In this document: positions 9,271 through 16,367 of the stretch, piece by piece | Layout of the letters: each line of letters opens with the position of its first letter | How positions within the stretch are numbered: position 1 is the stretch's first letter | Assembly (NCBI GenBank): GCA_015259125.1 | Contig: JABZGR010000001.1 | Coordinates: 124,001-188,000, forward strand | Length of the DNA: 64,000 nucleotides | From: Alloprevotella tannerae | Lineage (GTDB): Bacteria; Bacteroidota; Bacteroidia; Bacteroidales; Bacteroidaceae | Reading direction: 5' to 3' | Translations under genes and position numbers: made by a program | The notes under the pieces: generated by a model | Database searches by the model: none | Seen by the model: the letters and a program-made list of their open reading frames with translations, nothing else | Told to the model about the DNA's origin: nothing

Positions 9271-9500
9271 AACGTTGGATAAGACAGGTGATTTCGCGGT
9301 GGAAAGCGACAACACCTAAGTTCTTCAAAGTGATAGCAGTCTTTGCAACTTGCGTGAGCGTAACAGCAATATCGATCAACACAGCATTATTAGGTGCAGG
9401 GGCGAGCGCACCATCTTGGTGGAGCGATATTTTCCCATACCTTGTTGGAATACCAGCAGGTATGGCAGCTGTAGCAAAACTTACAAAAGATGATAAGTAA
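9267..9500 (+). CDS. putative holin
   Basis: This 77-residue protein has a basic amphipathic start (MKRWIRQVISRWK) and two hydrophobic segments, about 19-43 and 50-70, separated by a short turn with SWWSD, and ends TKDDK. Size, two membrane helices and charged tail match class II-like holins, which open the inner membrane to let endolysin reach peptidoglycan. It overlaps the previous gene by 4 nt, and its stop overlaps the amidase-like start (TAATG). The family is assigned by architecture and position. Confidence 0.6.
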   Translation: MKRWIRQVISRWKATTPKFFKVIAVFATCVSVTAISINTALLGAGASAPSWWSDIFPYLVGIPAGMAAVAKLTKDDK

Positions 9501-9766
9501 TGAGAAATATAAATGAGATAATTGTCCACTGTTAAGCAACAAGGGAGGGCAGAGATTATACAGTAGGTGATATCACATCGTGGCATAGACAGCGAGGGTT
9601 TAATACAATCGGCTATCACTACGTAATCTATCGAAATGGAGAGATTCACGCTGGTCGAAATGAAGACGTTATAGGAGCACACTGTGTAGGACACAATCGA
9701 AATAGTATAGGTGTCTGCTATGTCGGAGGTATCGATGAAAATGGAAGAAAAGAAAGGAGGCAAATA
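9500..9766 (+). pseudogene. broken N-acetylmuramoyl-L-alanine amidase (Amidase_2)
   Basis: Translation from ATG 9500 gives MRNINEIIVHC, an in-frame TAA at 9533-9535, then ATREGRDYTVGDI, WHRQRGFNTIGYHYVI, GAHCVGHNRNSIGVCYVGG. These are hallmarks of the zinc amidase family (IIVHCSAT opening, GYHY, GHN-SIG). Where the family has Ser in HCSAT this copy has the stop, consistent with a single TCA-to-TAA change. The C-terminal third, which normally carries the H-R-D zinc-ligand motif, is also missing; the frame runs into the next gene. The endolysin is therefore inactive unless the stop is read through and the deletion is tolerated. Confidence 0.75.
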
Positions 9767-10195
9767 ATGAATATACAAGTAAGGCGGCGCTATTTTGCAC
9801 CAACCCACACGATAGGCACAATGTATATTGACGGTGAGCGCTTTTGCGACACGCTCGAGGACAAGAATAGAGATGCCAACCACAACGGGCAATTCGATGG
9901 AGGCGAGGCGAAAGTAAAGCACGAGACGGCCATTCCATTCGGCACGTACAAGGTGCTTGTCACAAAGTCTCCGCGGTTTGGCAGAGACTTGCCGAGGTTG
10001 CTCGATGTGCCGAGCTTTGACGGCGTACTCATCCACAGAGGCAACACGCCCGAGGATACATCAGGGTGTATCCTTGTCGGAGAGAACAAGGTAAAGGGTA
10101 AAGTTATCAATTCCACGCCCTACGAGGTTGAGTTGGTAAAACGTTGCAAAGCGGCGTTGGCGAAAGGAGAGGAAATCAAAATTGAGATAGTATGA
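9767..10195 (+). CDS. DUF5675 family protein of the lysis module
   Basis: This 142-residue protein resembles DUF5675 (opening RRRYFAPTHTIGTMYIDGERFCDTLED, then IPFGTYKV and VLIHRGNTPEDTSGCILVG). The H-x-G and S-G-C pair recall the active-site pattern of YkuD-type L,D-transpeptidases, so peptidoglycan processing is plausible but unproven. An excellent Shine-Dalgarno AAAGGAGG lies 6 nt before the ATG, inside the amidase remnant and in frame with it. The stop overlaps the start of the spanin-like gene. With the amidase broken, this may be the only wall-active enzyme left in the prophage module. Confidence 0.65.
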   Translation: MNIQVRRRYFAPTHTIGTMYIDGERFCDTLEDKNRDANHNGQFDGGEAKVKHETAIPFGTYKVLVTKSPRFGRDLPRLLDVPSFDGVLIHRGNTPEDTSGCILVGENKVKGKVINSTPYEVELVKRCKAALAKGEEIKIEIV

Positions 10196-10692
10196 GGTAT
10201 TTTATTTTAACCCTTGCAGCCGTGCTTATGGCAGGATGCAAGACAAGCAAGAGCATTACGCAGGAGCGAACAGAGAAAAGAGATAGTGTTAGGGTAGAGT
10301 ATCGCGAACGCGTTGTATTTGTGCCCGACACTATTTTTCTTGAAGTGCCGAGGCAGAGCGTAGAGCGAGTCGTAAGAGATAGCGTATCGCATCTCGAAAA
10401 CGAGTACGCCTACTCTGATGCTCGAATACTGATTGATGGCAGTCTTTTCCACGCGCTTTCTACAAAGCCACAGAAGAAGCCAATACAGACGATGCAGAAG
10501 ATAGTAACGCGCGATAGTATTGTGTATGTTGACAGGTGGCGAAGCAAAGAAAAGGTGGTTAAGATTGAGAAGAAACTATCGTGGATGCAAAAGGCGCAGA
10601 TATGGTTATGCCGCGCCGTTGTTCTTACATGGATTCTGTTTTTCGCTATACAGATAATACGCGCAGTATTGCGTAAACTAACAAAGCATTAG
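10192..10692 (+). CDS. u-spanin-like lipoprotein
   Basis: The 166-residue protein begins with a lipoprotein signal (MRYFILTLAAVLMAGC, lipobox MAGC at 13-16). A periplasmic stretch rich in RDS/RDT and VRVE repeats follows, and it ends with a transmembrane helix near 140-160 (AVVLTWILFFAIQIIRAVL). An outer-membrane lipid anchor at one end and an inner-membrane helix at the other is the architecture of unimolecular spanins, which disrupt or fuse the outer membrane at the end of lysis. It overlaps DUF5675 by 4 nt. A protein of the same design is encoded at 31646-32158, outside the prophage. Confidence 0.65.
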   Translation: MRYFILTLAAVLMAGCKTSKSITQERTEKRDSVRVEYRERVVFVPDTIFLEVPRQSVERVVRDSVSHLENEYAYSDARILIDGSLFHALSTKPQKKPIQTMQKIVTRDSIVYVDRWRSKEKVVKIEKKLSWMQKAQIWLCRAVVLTWILFFAIQIIRAVLRKLTKH

Positions 10693-10726
10693 TACTTTAT
10701 GTGTGTTTTTTGATTTTTTCATTAGG

Positions 10727-10760
10727 AAGCGCTCGGTCTGTGAAGATAGGGCGCTTTTGC
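10727..10760 (+). terminator. rho-independent terminator after the lysis module
   Basis: Arms AAGCGCTC and GGGCGCTT (one G-U pair) enclose an 14-nt loop and are followed by TTTT. It closes the holin/spanin operon. Confidence 0.6.
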
Positions 10761-10832
10761 TATTTCTAAGGTAGCAAACGAGGTCTTCAAATGTTAAAAG
10801 TGCGTTTTACCCTCATTATTTATGAAATTCCC

Positions 10833-10863
10833 TTGGTTTTTTCAGAAGAAGTGCCTATCTTTG
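10833..10863 (+). promoter_or_regulatory. promoter for the prophage accessory genes
   Basis: TTGG at 10833-10836 and TATCTTTG at 10856-10863 are separated by 19 nt, matching the Bacteroidetes sigma-70 layout. The start codon at 10933 is about 65 nt downstream of the expected transcription start. Confidence 0.6.
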
Positions 10864-10932
10864 CATTGTTCAATTAAAACAATAACCAATTAGAAAGCGG
10901 GGTGTCACCGCGATAAAAACGACAAGAACAAA

Positions 10933-11313
10933 ATGAAACGAGTAATTTTAAGCTGCTTCGTCGGAACTGCAAAAGAGTTTGAAAAGATTTACGTAAGCAA
11001 ATTCAAGTTTTACCTTGGTTATGAGCCTGAATATGACTCTGTAGCTTGCGCGGTCTATGTAGAAGACGAGGACGAAGATTTTGCAATAAGAGCCTTAAAA
11101 GAGGACTGCGTCGGAAATCTCAACGGCGTTGTTCGCGTTGAAGATGTAGAACGCATAGAGCTCAACGGCTTAAAGCTCGAGATTCGTGCCGATTATTACT
11201 CTTACGAGATTTTAAACAGAGAAAAAGATGAGATGGTCGGTGCATTCTTCTCAAAAGACCGATACACACTCGATGAGGCTTTAGAAGAGTACTTCGAAGA
11301 TTTTGTAAATTAA
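10933..11313 (+). CDS. small acidic prophage protein of unknown function
   Basis: This 126-residue acidic protein has a run of Glu and Asp around residues 48-55 (VEDEDEDFA) and an acidic C-terminus (EEYFEDFVN). It has no signal peptide or membrane segment. It is the first gene after a good promoter, between the lysis module and the attachment site, where prophages often carry moron or regulatory genes. I do not recognise a family; an anti-defence or DNA-mimic role would be a guess based only on acidity. Confidence 0.5.
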   Translation: MKRVILSCFVGTAKEFEKIYVSKFKFYLGYEPEYDSVACAVYVEDEDEDFAIRALKEDCVGNLNGVVRVEDVERIELNGLKLEIRADYYSYEILNREKDEMVGAFFSKDRYTLDEALEEYFEDFVN

Positions 11314-11361
11314 CCAATTTCGCGGGCTTGCAAGGCGCAGGCCCGCCTATTCTACCTAACA

Positions 11362-11820
11362 ATGAAAAAATACGTATTAGAAAAATCGAAAGAGCGTGAG
11401 GGCTGGTGGGTTCTCACCGACACAGAATACGGAGCAGTAATTCAATTTGAAGAGCGGAAATACAACGAGACGCAACGCGTTACATTCCTTGCAGATTGCA
11501 AGATGCAGGCGGGCGATGAAATGAATTTTTCGCGCGTACTTCGCAAGATGGGCGAGTGGATTAACCGCCATCACGCCTCAATATGTTTTGAAAAGAAGCA
11601 CGTATTAGAGTGGTCGGAGGACAACGAGCATTGCTACTTGGTGCGCACAGTATATCCACGCTTACGCCTTGAGATATTGGACGAGTGCAAAGGCTCTCTT
11701 TTGAGACAAAAGCTGCAAAATATGCGTCGTGTAATAATCAACAACTACGTGTACAAGCGCGGCACAGATGGTTGCGCAATATTAGGTGATGAATACGAAG
11801 ACTATTTCACGGAGCAATGA
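11362..11820 (+). CDS. prophage accessory protein of unknown function
   Basis: This 152-residue soluble protein opens MKKYVLEKSKEREGWWVLTD and is alternately basic and acidic, without recognised motifs. It follows the acidic protein by 48 nt and overlaps the next gene by 35 nt, so the three are probably one operon. Composition is closer to the flanking accessory genes than to the tail genes. No function can be assigned. Confidence 0.5.
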   Translation: MKKYVLEKSKEREGWWVLTDTEYGAVIQFEERKYNETQRVTFLADCKMQAGDEMNFSRVLRKMGEWINRHHASICFEKKHVLEWSEDNEHCYLVRTVYPRLRLEILDECKGSLLRQKLQNMRRVIINNYVYKRGTDGCAILGDEYEDYFTEQ

Positions 11821-12325
11821 TGGCCGCGGCGGTGCGCGGGCAGGAGCTGGGCGCAAAAAGAAACCTTGGTGCGGCTCTGTTAACCTTCAAATAGATTTGG
11901 AGGTATGGGCCGCAATAAAAGAAGCCGCGCAGGAAGACGGAGAACGGGTCGGGATTTTCCTAACAAAGGCTTACGCCTACTATGAGCGCTTTGTGCGAAA
12001 GCGTGTTCCCGTTCCTGACTTCAATTTGAACGAAAAACGATTGCCGCAAGCACTACTTCAATACTTCAGCTTTGATTTTGTGAGTGCTGAATATATGATG
12101 ATACGCGAAAGAGTTGCGTTTGAGACGCCCGCCGATACTTACGGTTATTCTGAAATGAAGCAAACGACAATTATTTGTCGCGGCCACAAAATAAATATTG
12201 GATATTTCCGCGCCTACTTCAAAGAAGACGAAAAAAAGATTTTTCGCGAAATTCCATTACCTGAAGATGAGGCTATTTTTACAGAAGATTTCCGCGAAGA
12301 TATGAAAAGAAAAACAGTTGGTTAG
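11786..12325 (+). CDS. prophage accessory protein with GARAGAGRK motif
   Basis: This 179-residue protein has near its start the basic motif GGARAGAGRKKKPW, seen in many Bacteroidetes phage and mobile-element proteins, followed by a short segment (VNLQIDLEVWAAIKEAA) that could form a ribbon-helix-helix-like DNA-binding unit. The C-terminal part is charged and unrecognised. The first two codons are both ATG (11786, 11789), so either may start translation. It overlaps the previous gene by 35 nt. A regulatory role near the attachment site is plausible but not shown. Confidence 0.5.
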   Translation: MMNTKTISRSNDGRGGARAGAGRKKKPWCGSVNLQIDLEVWAAIKEAAQEDGERVGIFLTKAYAYYERFVRKRVPVPDFNLNEKRLPQALLQYFSFDFVSAEYMMIRERVAFETPADTYGYSEMKQTTIICRGHKINIGYFRAYFKEDEKKIFREIPLPEDEAIFTEDFREDMKRKTVG

Positions 12326-12393
12326 GCTGGTGTCTTTTGAAATAGTATCGGAAAGTATTTTTCCAATTTATGATAAAGTTGTACATTTGCACT

Positions 12394-12473
12394 ACCGATC
12401 TGAATATCGGTGTTGCAAAAGAATCCTGGCGCTGTTTTCTGAATATCAAATAGCGTTCAGGATTCACTTTTTT
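12394..12473 (+). ncRNA. candidate small RNA at the prophage end
   Basis: A -7 element TACATTTG (12382-12389) is followed by a short hairpin (ACCGAT 12394-12399 / ATCGGT 12406-12411) and then a strong terminator: GAATCCTG-GCGCT (12421-12433) pairs with AGCG-T-TCAGGATTC (12452-12465) with one bulge, followed by six T at 12468-12473. Promoter, 5' hairpin and intrinsic terminator within 90 nt, with no good coding frame, fit a small regulatory RNA of about 80 nt. No clear -33 box is visible. It lies between the last prophage gene and the attachment site. Confidence 0.45.
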
Positions 12474-12553
12474 AGCAGAAATTCTACAATAGTTCGACAG
12501 AATTACGACAATATTCTATAACTATCTGATTTTCAGAGTTAGAATAAATCTTT

Positions 12554-12595
12554 CCTAAACCTTAGATTTGGGTTCGATTCCCAACGGGACTACCA
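12554..12595 (+). other. prophage attachment site: 3' part of a tRNA gene, probably tRNA-Arg(CCU)
   Basis: From 12554 the sequence reads as tRNA 3' half: CCT flanked by T and AA (anticodon-loop-like), a variable region, TTGGG-TTCGATT-CCCAA as T arm, CGGGACT as acceptor 3' strand, discriminator A and encoded CCA (12593-12595). The 5' half is absent: the bases upstream do not complete the anticodon stem (AAGGT expected). A truncated tRNA 3' end at the boundary between phage-like and host-like sequence is the normal product of integration into a tRNA gene. The intact copy should lie at the other prophage end, left of this window. The isotype is inferred from the loop only. Confidence 0.7.
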
Positions 12596-12596
12596 A

Positions 12597-12634
12597 GCAT
12601 CGTGCGACACCATCCGGATCGCACGATGCTTTTT
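12597..12634 (+). terminator. tRNA terminator retained beyond the attachment site
   Basis: A perfect 11-bp stem (GCATCGTGCGA / TCGCACGATGC) with an 11-nt loop is followed by five T. It begins 2 nt after the CCA of the tRNA fragment and is probably the original tRNA terminator. The remaining sequence to 12881 holds no gene I can support. Confidence 0.75.
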
Positions 12635-12881
12635 GTATAAAAGGAGCAAGAGGTAACGCGCCAACACCAAAACTTTATGATGCATACAAGCCAAAAGATA
12701 AAGGAGCATACGGCGGCATCCTTAATGGTCAATGAACGCCGGCTATGCGTTGTTAATCTTTCTTGCATAAAAAGCGAAGATGATAGAATTCAGATTGGCA
12801 AAAAAAGCAAAGATTTATTGCGATATTAAGGAAATTTACGGACCTTTGTGCGCAGAACTTTAATTTTAAACATTTAAGGAT

Positions 12882-13448
12882 ATGAAGAAGTTATTTTTGA
12901 CGCTTTTTGCAAGCGTATGTTTCGCAGCCGCCTTGCAGGCACAAACCATTACGGCAGAAGAGCCTGAGTTTGCAGAGGAAACTTTGTTGCTCACTTCAAA
13001 CACGAAGGGTGAGAAGTTGAATCGTGAAAATGGCACCGTAAAATCCAAGGCCGGAGCAAGTCTTTACCTCACCGGCATAGGCAAGGTGAAAACGCGCTTA
13101 ACGCTACAAGGCGCACAATCAACCAGCAAAGTGAAGGGTGCCTCTACGACGAAGCTTATCATTAAAGCCGTAAACAATACGACAGATCCGAACTCTTTCA
13201 TCAGCATCTTCAAATTTGAAGTTAAGGGTAAGGAGCGCAGATATCAACTCGCAGAGAGCGGAACGCTTTCTAAAACGGAAGAGAACAACTTGTCGAGCGT
13301 AGAGTATAAGGCCAAGAAGTATGGCAAAAGTTCTTACCTTCTCGTGTTAGAAGATCTTCAACCGGGCGAATATGGTATCGTAATTGGCGATCCCAATAAT
13401 GCGAACACAAAGAACACGATGAAAGTCACAACCTTTACGGTTGAATAA
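12882..13448 (+). CDS. exported protein of unknown function
   Basis: This 188-residue protein has a clear signal peptide (MKKLFLTLFASVCFAAALQA, cleavage near residue 20). The mature part is polar and beta-rich, with repeated Lys/Thr/Ser stretches, and lacks Cys. It is a single-gene unit beyond the prophage boundary, ended by a very strong hairpin. No domain is recognised; it is probably periplasmic or surface exposed and typical of small Bacteroidales exported proteins. Confidence 0.6.
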   Translation: MKKLFLTLFASVCFAAALQAQTITAEEPEFAEETLLLTSNTKGEKLNRENGTVKSKAGASLYLTGIGKVKTRLTLQGAQSTSKVKGASTTKLIIKAVNNTTDPNSFISIFKFEVKGKERRYQLAESGTLSKTEENNLSSVEYKAKKYGKSSYLLVLEDLQPGEYGIVIGDPNNANTKNTMKVTTFTVE

Positions 13449-13464
13449 TTTGCTACTGCACACA

Positions 13465-13510
13465 TAAGACTTCCGCCCACACAGCCTCGCTTGTGTGGGC
13501 GGAAGTCTTA
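13465..13510. terminator. 19-bp perfect hairpin after the exported protein
   Basis: TAAGACTTCCGCCCACACA at 13465-13483 pairs perfectly with 13492-13510 around an 8-nt loop. There is no T tract, but the stem is among the strongest in the window and lies 16 nt past a stop codon. It may serve as a terminator or an mRNA 3' stabiliser. Confidence 0.55.
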
Positions 13511-13708
13511 GATACCGTCCTATATATAATACAGATATGTATAGCTTGACTTGAGCACTGATTCCGATAAGGTTATTCGCGAACAAAGCACCAAGGCGCA
13601 CATATAAAACAAGAAAACGACACACGAATCTATTTGAGCGACTGACTTCAGACCGCAGATGGAAAGCTACCGCTCCACCAAAGATTTTTTCCAGTCATAT
13701 AAATTATG

Positions 13709-13752
13709 AGGCCGTTTTTCTCAGAACGACGCACAAAAAATCGGCCTTTTTT
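13709..13752 (+). terminator. hairpin with T tract upstream of nrdA
   Basis: AGGCCG followed by T5 (13709) pairs with A-rich plus CGGCCT (13742-13747), and a T tract runs to 13752. It directly precedes the nrdA promoter-like element and may either end upstream transcription or act as a leader hairpin. Confidence 0.45.
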
Positions 13753-13768
13753 GGCTACTTTTGTAGCC
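13753..13768 (+). promoter_or_regulatory. nrdA promoter element inside a palindrome
   Basis: TACTTTTG (13756-13763) matches the -7 consensus TAnnTTTG and is embedded in GGCTAC-TTTT-GTAGCC, a perfect 6-bp inverted repeat. The start codon is at 13798. A palindrome across the -7 box could be an operator that ties nrdAB expression to a repressor; no typical pair of NrdR boxes is seen. Confidence 0.45.
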
Positions 13769-13797
13769 GATTATCCCCTAATATTTCAGCTACAACT

Positions 13798-16332
13798 ATG
13801 ACTTTTAGTATCATAAAGCGCGACGGAACAATAGAGAAATACAAAGCATCGAAGATAGGTGACGCTGTGAGTGCTGCCTTTGCAAGTATAGGCGAGGTTT
13901 GCCCTGCGGAAGCCCTTAAAACGCTCATCGCTGACATCGAAAAAGAGTTGGAAGGCATTGCAGAAAATGGCTCAGTTCGCGTAGAACAAATACAAGATAA
14001 CGTAGAAATAGAACTGATGCGCGCCGGCTTCTATCGCCAGGCCCGCCGCTTTATTCTCTACCGCGAGGAGCGCGCCAAAGACCGCGCTTACATCAACGAA
14101 ATAGAGCAGACCATCGGGCTCGAAGGTATGCATCGTCTCTTGAAAGACGTACAGCGCGATTACCCACATCTTTGCAAATCTTTCGGCAAGTTAGTCAGCA
14201 AATATCACGCTTTCCATAAGCCATCTATGACGGCCGAGGAGGGACTGCACGCACTCACACGGGCCGCGGTAGAGTGTATTACGGCTGAAGAACCCGATTG
14301 GGAGTTTGTAGCCGGCCGGTTGTATAGTTTCCAAAACGACTTGAACATCCGCCGCAAGATGGAGGGGCTGCAACTGCAATCGCTCTACGACAAACTTTCG
14401 TATCTCACGACGGAGGGCTATTACGGTGCCTATATTCTTGAGAGTTATACAAAGGCGGAAATCGACTTGGCCGAGACTTTCTTGCAACCCGAACGTGACC
14501 GACTGCTAACGTATAGCGGCTTGGACCTGCTCTTGCGCCGCTATACGGTGCGCAACTTTGTGCACGAGCAGCTGGAGACGCCGCAAGAAATGTATCTCGG
14601 CATTGCGCTGCATCTGGCAATGCGCGAAACGCAAAATCGAATGGATCACGTGCACAGTTTCTATGATATGCTGAGCAAGCAGCAGGTATCGATGGCAACG
14701 CCTACTTTGGCCAATGCCCGCAAGCCTCATCACCAGATGTCCAGCTGCTTCATCGACACAGTCGACGATTCGCTCGAAGGCATCTATCGCAGCATCGCCA
14801 ATTTTGCCAATGTCTCCAAGTTTGGCGGCGGTATGGGCTTGTACTTTGGTAAAGTGCGCGCCAACGGCAGCGACATTCGCGGCTATAAGGGCGCGGCCGG
14901 CGGCGTCATCAGATGGATCAAGTTGGCCAACGACACTGCCGTAGCCGTAGATCAACTGGGTGTGCGCTCGGGTGCCGTCGCATGTTATTTAGATGTGTGG
15001 CATAAAGACATTCTCGACTTCTTGCAGTTGCGCACGAACAACGGTGACGACCGTATGAAAGCACACGACGTCTTCCCTGCCGTTTGCTATCCCGACCTCT
15101 TTTGGAAAAAAGTGCGCGAAGGCTTGGATCAATCGTGGTATCTGATGTGTCCGCACGAAATTCAGACCATCAAGGGTTACGCATTAGAGGATAGCTACGG
15201 CGACGAATGGGAGCAGCGCTACAACGATTGCGTCAATGATGCGCGCATTACGAAAACAGAAGTCTTGCTCAAAGATCTCATCCGCCTGATCCTCAAATCG
15301 GCCATCGAGACGGGTACGCCTTTTGCCTTCTTCCGCGACCACGTCAACCGTATGAATCCCAATAAGCACAAAGGCATTATCTATTCTTCCAACCTCTGCG
15401 TAGAGATTGCACAGAATATGTCGCCCATCCAATCGGTTAAAACCGAAACGATAAAAACAGCTGAGGGCGACGATATCATTGTAGAAAAGACAAAGGCCGG
15501 CGACTTCGTTGTGTGCAACTTGGCTTCGCTCGTTGTGAGCAAAATCAATTTCGACGACGAAGCGGAGGCCAAGCGCGTCATCTACGCAGCCGTGCGCGCC
15601 TTGGATAATGTAATTGACCTCAACTATTATCCGCTTGAATATGCTCGCGTGACCAATCGCCGCTATCGTCCGATAGGCTTAGGTATTATGGGCTACCATC
15701 ATTATCTGGCAGAGAAGGGCATTATCTGGGAGAGCGAAGCGCATCTCGAAGCAGCCGACCAATTGATGGAGAAGATCAACTACTATGCCATTCGCGCTAG
15801 TATGGAATTAGCCAAAGAAAAGGGTCACTACGAATATTTTGAAGGCTCCGACTGGCAGACGGGCGATTATTTCCGTCGCCGCCAATACGAAAGTGCCGAT
15901 TGGCAAGCTTTAGCCGCCGACGTAGCACAAGCCGGCGTGCGCAATGGCTACTTATTGGCCGTCGCACCGACAAGTTCCACGTCCATCATCGCCGGCACTA
16001 CGGCCGGAACAGACCCCGTGATGAATCGCTACTTCCTCGAAGAGAAGAAGGGCGCAACGATTGCCCGCGTCGCACCTTCATTGTCCGACAAAACGTGGTG
16101 GCTTTACAAGAGCGCCCATACGATTGACCAAACTTGGAGCATACGGGCAGCCGGTGTGCGCCAACGCCACGTAGACCAAGCTCAATCTGTGAATCTCTAC
16201 ATCACCAACGATTTCACCTTGCGCCAAGTGCTGAACCTCTACATCAAAGCTTGGGAGTGCGGGATGAAGACCATATATTATGTACGTTCGAAATCACTCG
16301 AAATAACCGAATGCGAATCCTGCGCCTCTTAA
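13798..16332 (+). CDS. nrdA: ribonucleoside-diphosphate reductase, alpha subunit (class Ia)
   Basis: This 844-residue protein reduces ribonucleoside diphosphates to deoxyribonucleotides together with NrdB. An ATP-cone allosteric domain occupies about residues 1-95 (FSIIKRDGTIEKYKASKI). Catalytic cysteines match the family: Cys317 in SSCFID and Cys573 in VCNLAS form the redox pair, and Cys534 in SNLCVEI is the thiyl-radical residue. The C-terminal CESC (Cys839, Cys842) shuttles electrons from thioredoxin. nrdB follows 35 nt downstream as an operon partner. Relative to the E. coli protein there is a short insertion between Cys534 and Cys573. The assignment is secure. Confidence 0.95.
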   Translation: MTFSIIKRDGTIEKYKASKIGDAVSAAFASIGEVCPAEALKTLIADIEKELEGIAENGSVRVEQIQDNVEIELMRAGFYRQARRFILYREERAKDRAYINEIEQTIGLEGMHRLLKDVQRDYPHLCKSFGKLVSKYHAFHKPSMTAEEGLHALTRAAVECITAEEPDWEFVAGRLYSFQNDLNIRRKMEGLQLQSLYDKLSYLTTEGYYGAYILESYTKAEIDLAETFLQPERDRLLTYSGLDLLLRRYTVRNFVHEQLETPQEMYLGIALHLAMRETQNRMDHVHSFYDMLSKQQVSMATPTLANARKPHHQMSSCFIDTVDDSLEGIYRSIANFANVSKFGGGMGLYFGKVRANGSDIRGYKGAAGGVIRWIKLANDTAVAVDQLGVRSGAVACYLDVWHKDILDFLQLRTNNGDDRMKAHDVFPAVCYPDLFWKKVREGLDQSWYLMCPHEIQTIKGYALEDSYGDEWEQRYNDCVNDARITKTEVLLKDLIRLILKSAIETGTPFAFFRDHVNRMNPNKHKGIIYSSNLCVEIAQNMSPIQSVKTETIKTAEGDDIIVEKTKAGDFVVCNLASLVVSKINFDDEAEAKRVIYAAVRALDNVIDLNYYPLEYARVTNRRYRPIGLGIMGYHHYLAEKGIIWESEAHLEAADQLMEKINYYAIRASMELAKEKGHYEYFEGSDWQTGDYFRRRQYESADWQALAADVAQAGVRNGYLLAVAPTSSTSIIAGTTAGTDPVMNRYFLEEKKGATIARVAPSLSDKTWWLYKSAHTIDQTWSIRAAGVRQRHVDQAQSVNLYITNDFTLRQVLNLYIKAWECGMKTIYYVRSKSLEITECESCAS

Positions 16333-16367
16333 GTACGGAGCAGACACCGACAAAATAAGCAACATCT

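Noticed and set aside
8496..9500. DGR reverse transcriptase and template repeat next to the lectin-like gene
   Set aside because: No frame with RT motifs and no A-rich copy of the 3' end of the gene is visible here.
12318..12521. 67-aa frame between the last prophage gene and the tRNA fragment
   Set aside because: It spans a promoter element, two hairpins and a terminator, which a small RNA explains better.
12636..12735. Remnant coding frame after the attachment site (KGARGNAPTPKLYDAY region)
   Set aside because: Short, without start or recognisable similarity; chance open frame cannot be excluded.
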